A stretch of 64,000 bases of DNA from Cristatella mucedo. Lineage: Eukaryota > Bryozoa > Phylactolaemata > Cristatellidae. The position numbers were made by a program, and so were the translations under genes. Position 1 is the first letter of the stretch, and each line of letters starts with the position of its first letter. The notes beneath the pieces are model-generated. The model ran no database searches. It worked only from the letters and a program-made list of their open reading frames with translations, and was not told the DNA's origin. The stretch is from contig WPIO01000067.1 in the NCBI GenBank assembly GCA_009760855.2, forward strand, positions 683,501 to 747,500. Direction: 5' to 3'. Below, piece after piece: positions 50,275-56,200 of this stretch.

Positions 50275-53200
50275 GTCTCTCTGACTCTCGCTTTCTCTCT
50301 ACTTCTCCCACCTCTCCCTCTCTTTGTCTTAGCCTCCTTCTCGATCTTACTGGCTGACTCTATAAGTCTAACGGCTATATCAAGTTCATCTTTTCGTTTG
50401 ATACCACTAATAATATTCTTCCCTTTCTCCCTTTTCCTCTCGGTCAGCCTCTGCATGCAGATTTTTTCTCAGTACTTACGTCAGTTTATTGCCGTCGATG
50501 ATGGCAGTTGCTGGCATACCATTGACACACTTCCAGGTATACCTTATAACTGGACTGCCATCGGCAAAGCAAAGCAAGTTCAGAGGGGCATTCTCGAATG
50601 CACTTCCAGATTCTTTACCGTTGATCGTCACTATGGGAGTTGAGGGCCCCGATTTGGCTACAACGATTAATGCCGAGATGCTGCAGTTTGGTCACTATTT
50701 ATTTGTAATACTACGATTTAAGAACAATTCGAAGAAGCTAGACTTTCAGCATATGCCATTGTCAGTAGGTAAGTATAGAAGTAAAGCAAAACTATTTAGC
50801 ATTCAAATCGATCTAGCGACCTATTATTAGTAAAGGACCGGTACTAATTTATGCAGCTAAGATCAGTCGGATTAAGATAATGCACTTGCAAAGGTTCATT
50901 TAATGGGATGGACAACCCAAACAGTTGCCTTGAGATAGTTTTAGAGCCGATGCCTACCAGGTTGTAACCCTAAGTAATTTAAGACTAATACCCTCCATTC
51001 GTGGGAAACGTTGGTGCTTCCGGCTGCCTACCAGCTTGAGCTGCTACCTACTGAGGACAAGCCTAAATTCCATCGACATTGGGTGACATAAGCTAAATAT
51101 CTCATTTCTAAAAATGCTGGAAACCGTCCTTTTTAAAGTTGAGTCACTATTTCAGATTATGATAAAAAGATTCCTTTGCTGCTTCAAACTAGAGATTTGA
51201 TGAATTGACTAGTTTCAATAATAATAATAATAATATTGCACTTGATAAAGCGCCCTCAGAGAACTTAATCTCTTTCTAGGCGCTTTACATTTGCTGCAAA
51301 GTGATGCGCAATAGAATAGTGAGTAAAATCATGCTTGAAAAACAAACAAAATGAATAACATGGTTAGGGGTTACATGCACTGGGTCAGCATGCAAATGTG
51401 GTTAGTGGCAGCATGAACAGTGTCAGCACGCATAAGCACATCGAGGACGAATCACAAGGACCCACTAAATGCTGTCCTAAATAGGTATGTTTTTAAGTTT
51501 CTTTTAAATGTGGTCAGGTCAGGGGATGTTCTGATGCAGGTCGGGAGGGAGTTCCAGGCTGTGGGAGCATACGAGCTAAATGCACGGTCTCCAAAGGATT
51601 TAAGGTTTGTACGAGGTATTTCTAGACTGTTGGATTCCGAAAAGCGAGTGGTACGATGCTTTGCCTGATGGGGTAGTATCTCTGAAAGATACGCTGGAGC
51701 CATAGAATGAAGAGACCTAAAAGTGAGCGACAAAACCTTGAAGTCAATCCGTTGCTTGACTGGTAACCAGTGCAGGTCGGCGAGAAGTGGAGTAATGTGG
51801 CAACTGCAATAGGAACTTTACAGAAATTAACTTTCGATGTGAGTTTTTTTTATCCAAGTAAAGCAGAAAAACACTTCTGTTCAACCTTGCTCTTATTTGA
51901 GTTTTCTATAAAAATTAAATTCACTAGACCTAAAACGACGGTCGGTAGACTTACGTAGAGATGTATATAAGGAACTAACCGAACCACTGCTCTCTCAGAA
52001 ATCATGTGTCAATCCATAAGGTTTATTACATTAAATGCTGATCATTCTAAGTTTTTGCTATTGCCTTCCGGCCTAAATTAGTTTCACTTTAGTTTTCAAT
52101 TGGGAAATGCTTTACTGGGTTTTTACTGTGCACCTTCATTTTAAGCTGGCGACCATCGTTGCCCATGGGTGGTTAAGCTATTTTCAATAACTTTTATCCT
52201 TACAATCTAAGCCCGTGAGTCTTCGATGAGGTTTTTCACGATAGCGTTAGTAGTACTAATATGGGTATTTGCATGCAGTAATGAGCAGGATACTTTCCTC
52301 TTATTAAAAGATGGCTGCAGCTTCTCCTGCAATAAGTTCAAAACTGGATAGAAAATAAAATAAATATATCTTATTTTACAGTAAAAACTGTATCATTGTA
52401 GTTTTTTAATAGCAATGTTATTATAAAACTTAGCTTTATCATGATAATGGAAATCTTGAGCTTTAGGATTTTCAATGAAAGAACAATTACGTGTCAAAAG
52501 CTTAATAGGCTGCCACAAGCAGTGACAACTTCACAACTATTTTTGGTCTGCTACAGAAGTTTTGCTTTACGAATCATAACGGTTAATAATTTAATAAGAT
52601 TGGTTGAGACATTGCAACTATGTGTATTGATTCAAAAACACGTGGCCATGAAGTTGGCTGAAATAAAAAGTCGTAAATTGCTTAAAGTTGCGTTTGCTCG
52701 TGTTATTACTTTAGGGAAAAAATGTACTCAAATGAAAAGCCTTGCGATAGTTGAAGAATGATTCCCTAGTTTATTGTCGTATGCAGCTTGAAAAGATTCG
52801 TTTTCCATTTCGTATCTAGCTACCGAATGCAACAAAACTATCGCATTAGTCATCATCTTCAAGAGAAAGCTTCAAGCTTCCTTTCAAACGGAAAAATATA
52901 AACCCGCCAATGCTTTGCTCGTAAATTAACATTTAAGGACTCGGGGTTTACAGCCAGCAATATTTAATACTGCCCAGCTAACCAACTAACTTCACAAATT
53001 CACGCTGTGAAGTTAGTTTAACGTCTAAATAAAGCTTGTCTGCCATACAAATTACTACCTTTGATCCATTCTCACAGAACTTAGGAGGTTTCTCCTCAAG
53101 TGGCATATGAAAGCTAGGTTATTCCATTAAAATTTAGGTCTCGGTATAATCTTGCGCCAGAATACCTTTCCGAATTGCTTGCCAAAAGCTAGTAATACAT

Positions 53201-56200
53201 TTATCATCGGCATTAGGTTTTACGGTGAAGTGTCCCATCTGTTTTAAGAGCACTCCATTTTAAAATACCCCGAATCGTGAGCTCGTTCACCGCCAGAGAC
53301 GCTCGAACGTCCGATGTTGTTTCGACAAACAACTCATCCAGGCACCTTAATGGGGGTTCTATGAATTATTTATTAAAATAAATGCTTCTTAAAAAGCTCT
53401 TGGACTAGGCCGGGTCGATGTGGAGATGACTGCAGGCTGACTGAACGATGGTTGATAACGAATTCCGAGAACCTCCAAAGAGCATGTATGGGTGACATGA
53501 CTTGGGCAGGCAGACGAACAGGGTTTTCCGATGAAACCGCTCAACTATTTTTTGGATATGCTAAAATTACCTGCATGTAATAGAGCTTTCCTATGATGAA
53601 AAACGGCATACAGCAACTTTGCACTTCCCACTCGGACTCACTCAATACACGTATTGAGGTGGAATCTAACCGCCCCTTTAAGTGAAATAAAAAGAAAGAA
53701 AGACTCGAGCCGTATTCTCACAGCCAACTGTTAGCCCACATGAAAAACTGGATACACCCTTTGCAAAGTTTCTCCTCGCCTTTCCATGGTTCATATTGAT
53801 AAACGGTTTTAAATTTTATTCTTCATGCATTCATATTTAACGTAGTTTACGTACACAGATGGTAGTCATTTCACAAGTACTGCAATTTTAGACTCAGCAT
53901 CACTGAGCTTAAGAACAAACATAATCCGAAGAGCAAAGTTAAATCGATCCAGAAATAAAAACAATCACCCGAGAAAAAAGAAAACTTGAGAATTCGATAA
54001 AGAATTCGCACCAAAATAATAAATTCTGTTGAATCAAGAAATTATTCTGAAAACAATACCTCCCTTTATTATAATTGCATCATCAGATCGATAAAGTAGA
54101 CCTCAGCATTTAAATTCCATGCTTAACTTCGAACGATTGAAGATAAGTTTAGAAATTTAGTCCCCAAGCAATTTCCAGTTGTTACACCTACGTTTCACAA
54201 CTATCTAAATATCATTCTATGCTGTTAAAAAACTGGGCATTACATTTAGGGTGCACCTTTACGAAGGGCAGATGAGAAAGACAGACCTAAGAGGACTCAT
54301 ATGCCTCATATGAATGAATAAAAATACTTAAAGAACAAACCAAGTTCTGTTAACTGCACATGAACGTTGATACAGTAGAGATGCGGAAGGCAGACGATCG
54401 TATACAAAGGGATCTGGTAGGACGGAAGGCTTGAATGCATTACACATGAAGATTCGTACGAGTAACATTTGTTGCCAACGTTGAATCTGTGCCAGCCGTC
54501 AGCTCAATGGCACTAGACAAGGTAAATTCGTCATTTTCCAACGGTTTAAGGTATTGCCTTCAGATCCTGAGCCATGACTGTTTGTACAAAATAAAGCTAG
54601 ATATAACTTTTGAATTGATCAGCATCTTTCTGAATACGATGAGTTTTAACGTCCTATTATATATCTTAATGATTATGATTGGCATCTTCTGCGAATATTT
54701 TCCTGACATTTAAAGGCTTTGAATGCAACGAGTGACATTGTCTTTAATGCGAAATTCACGTGGTTGCAAACGCTCAACACTCGTATGAATAATCAGTACA
54801 TCACAACATCAGAATAAGTCTTGCTCTCTTTTAATTTGCAGTATATTGGAAAATTCACAGTGTTTAAAAGTTCCTCATGCTAAACTTAGAGATTCGTCAA
54901 ATGCTGCACATTTTGCCTCTAACCTTTCCCGACAAATTTAAAGTGGAAAACTATGCATACAGTTAAACAGAAATCCCGAATCAGAGAAGACTAATGTTGA
55001 TAATTGTTTAACCCGCCGAGGCTGACTCATCACCCAATTGATATTGAAAAATTCTAATAAGCTATTCCAAGTCTGACCTCAAATCTAACCTGAGTGACTC
55101 ATGTTTGGAAACTTCTATAACAGTCTTTTAAATTTTTTTGTTTACATTTTTTTTGCTTGACACATTTTTGGTTTACCTGGAGTTATTTTAAAGCAACCGG
55201 AAAGATAAAGTACTTGAAATTATGAAGACGGACAGATATTGCCAAGCTGCATTTAATCAATCAAATTTTTCCCTTAAAAATGTGATTAAGCTTCTAGTTA
55301 CGCAGTTTAAGCTGCTGATGCACGAAAAACTTATTGCTAATGTAATTGCATTCACAACTACTGTAATAATCGCAGGAGACTTGATAAGATAATCATAGGG
55401 TTTTACTGCAAGAACACGCGATTTAAAAAAAATAGCACATTTAATTCGTACAGCTCAATAAAAACACTGAGACTCTATTCTCTATTGCAGTATTTGGTGG
55501 GTTTGTATAACTCGTCCATCGTGTTCGTGTGCCCGCTAACACTAAGCAAACTGCATGGGGATGTTACCATCAACCATTTGTTAATGATTCTCATAACTCA
55601 CATTCAAAGTGCCCAGAAAGAGATTCAGTTCTCTGAATAGGCTCTGCACTTTTATTATCTTTACTGATATTATCTTTCAGGCTGCACGTATGCTGCAGGG
55701 CTCAGGTCTGACGCTACTGTTATAAATGCAAGCCCATGTTAGAGCCCAACCTTTGTCGTCAGATTCGAGCACCTTAACATCTGGGAAAAATCAGAATTTC
55801 TCCATGAGATTTTTTTAAACAGCAGTTTTTCGTATTTTCAACCGAATAGCCTCAGCAAAAGTCACCTACAGTCGCTTTAGTGGACAATAGAGAATGGTCC
55901 CACTTAAATAGAAAACCCTAATCGTAAAGATCAACCGACCTAACTAGAGCTAAGTCTCAGGGGCAGCCAGAACTAGTGTCACCAGCCAAAAAACAATGCC
56001 GAGATTCCACACAGCAGTGCACATGGCACATGTGAATGTTCAGTTCTATATTATTCGGAAACCTAATATAACTCGCAGCAAAAGAGCCTTAGCAGCTGTC
56101 ACTTCCATCAGATGTGTACAATAGGGAAGTGTCTGGTATCGCCCAACAACATGCTCTAAAGTGCAAGCATTTTAAGCCGAGCCTCTAAATAAAAAATATC

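Noticed and set aside
50047-50643. 198-codon plus-strand open frame with a Leu/Ser-rich repeat
   Set aside because: Its body is the CT microsatellite (reading SLSLSL) and its 3' part is the antisense of Ig1 exon 3.
52441-52761. 106-codon plus-strand open frame
   Set aside because: AT-rich, no domain and no splice context; it lies within intron 2 of the opposite-strand gene.
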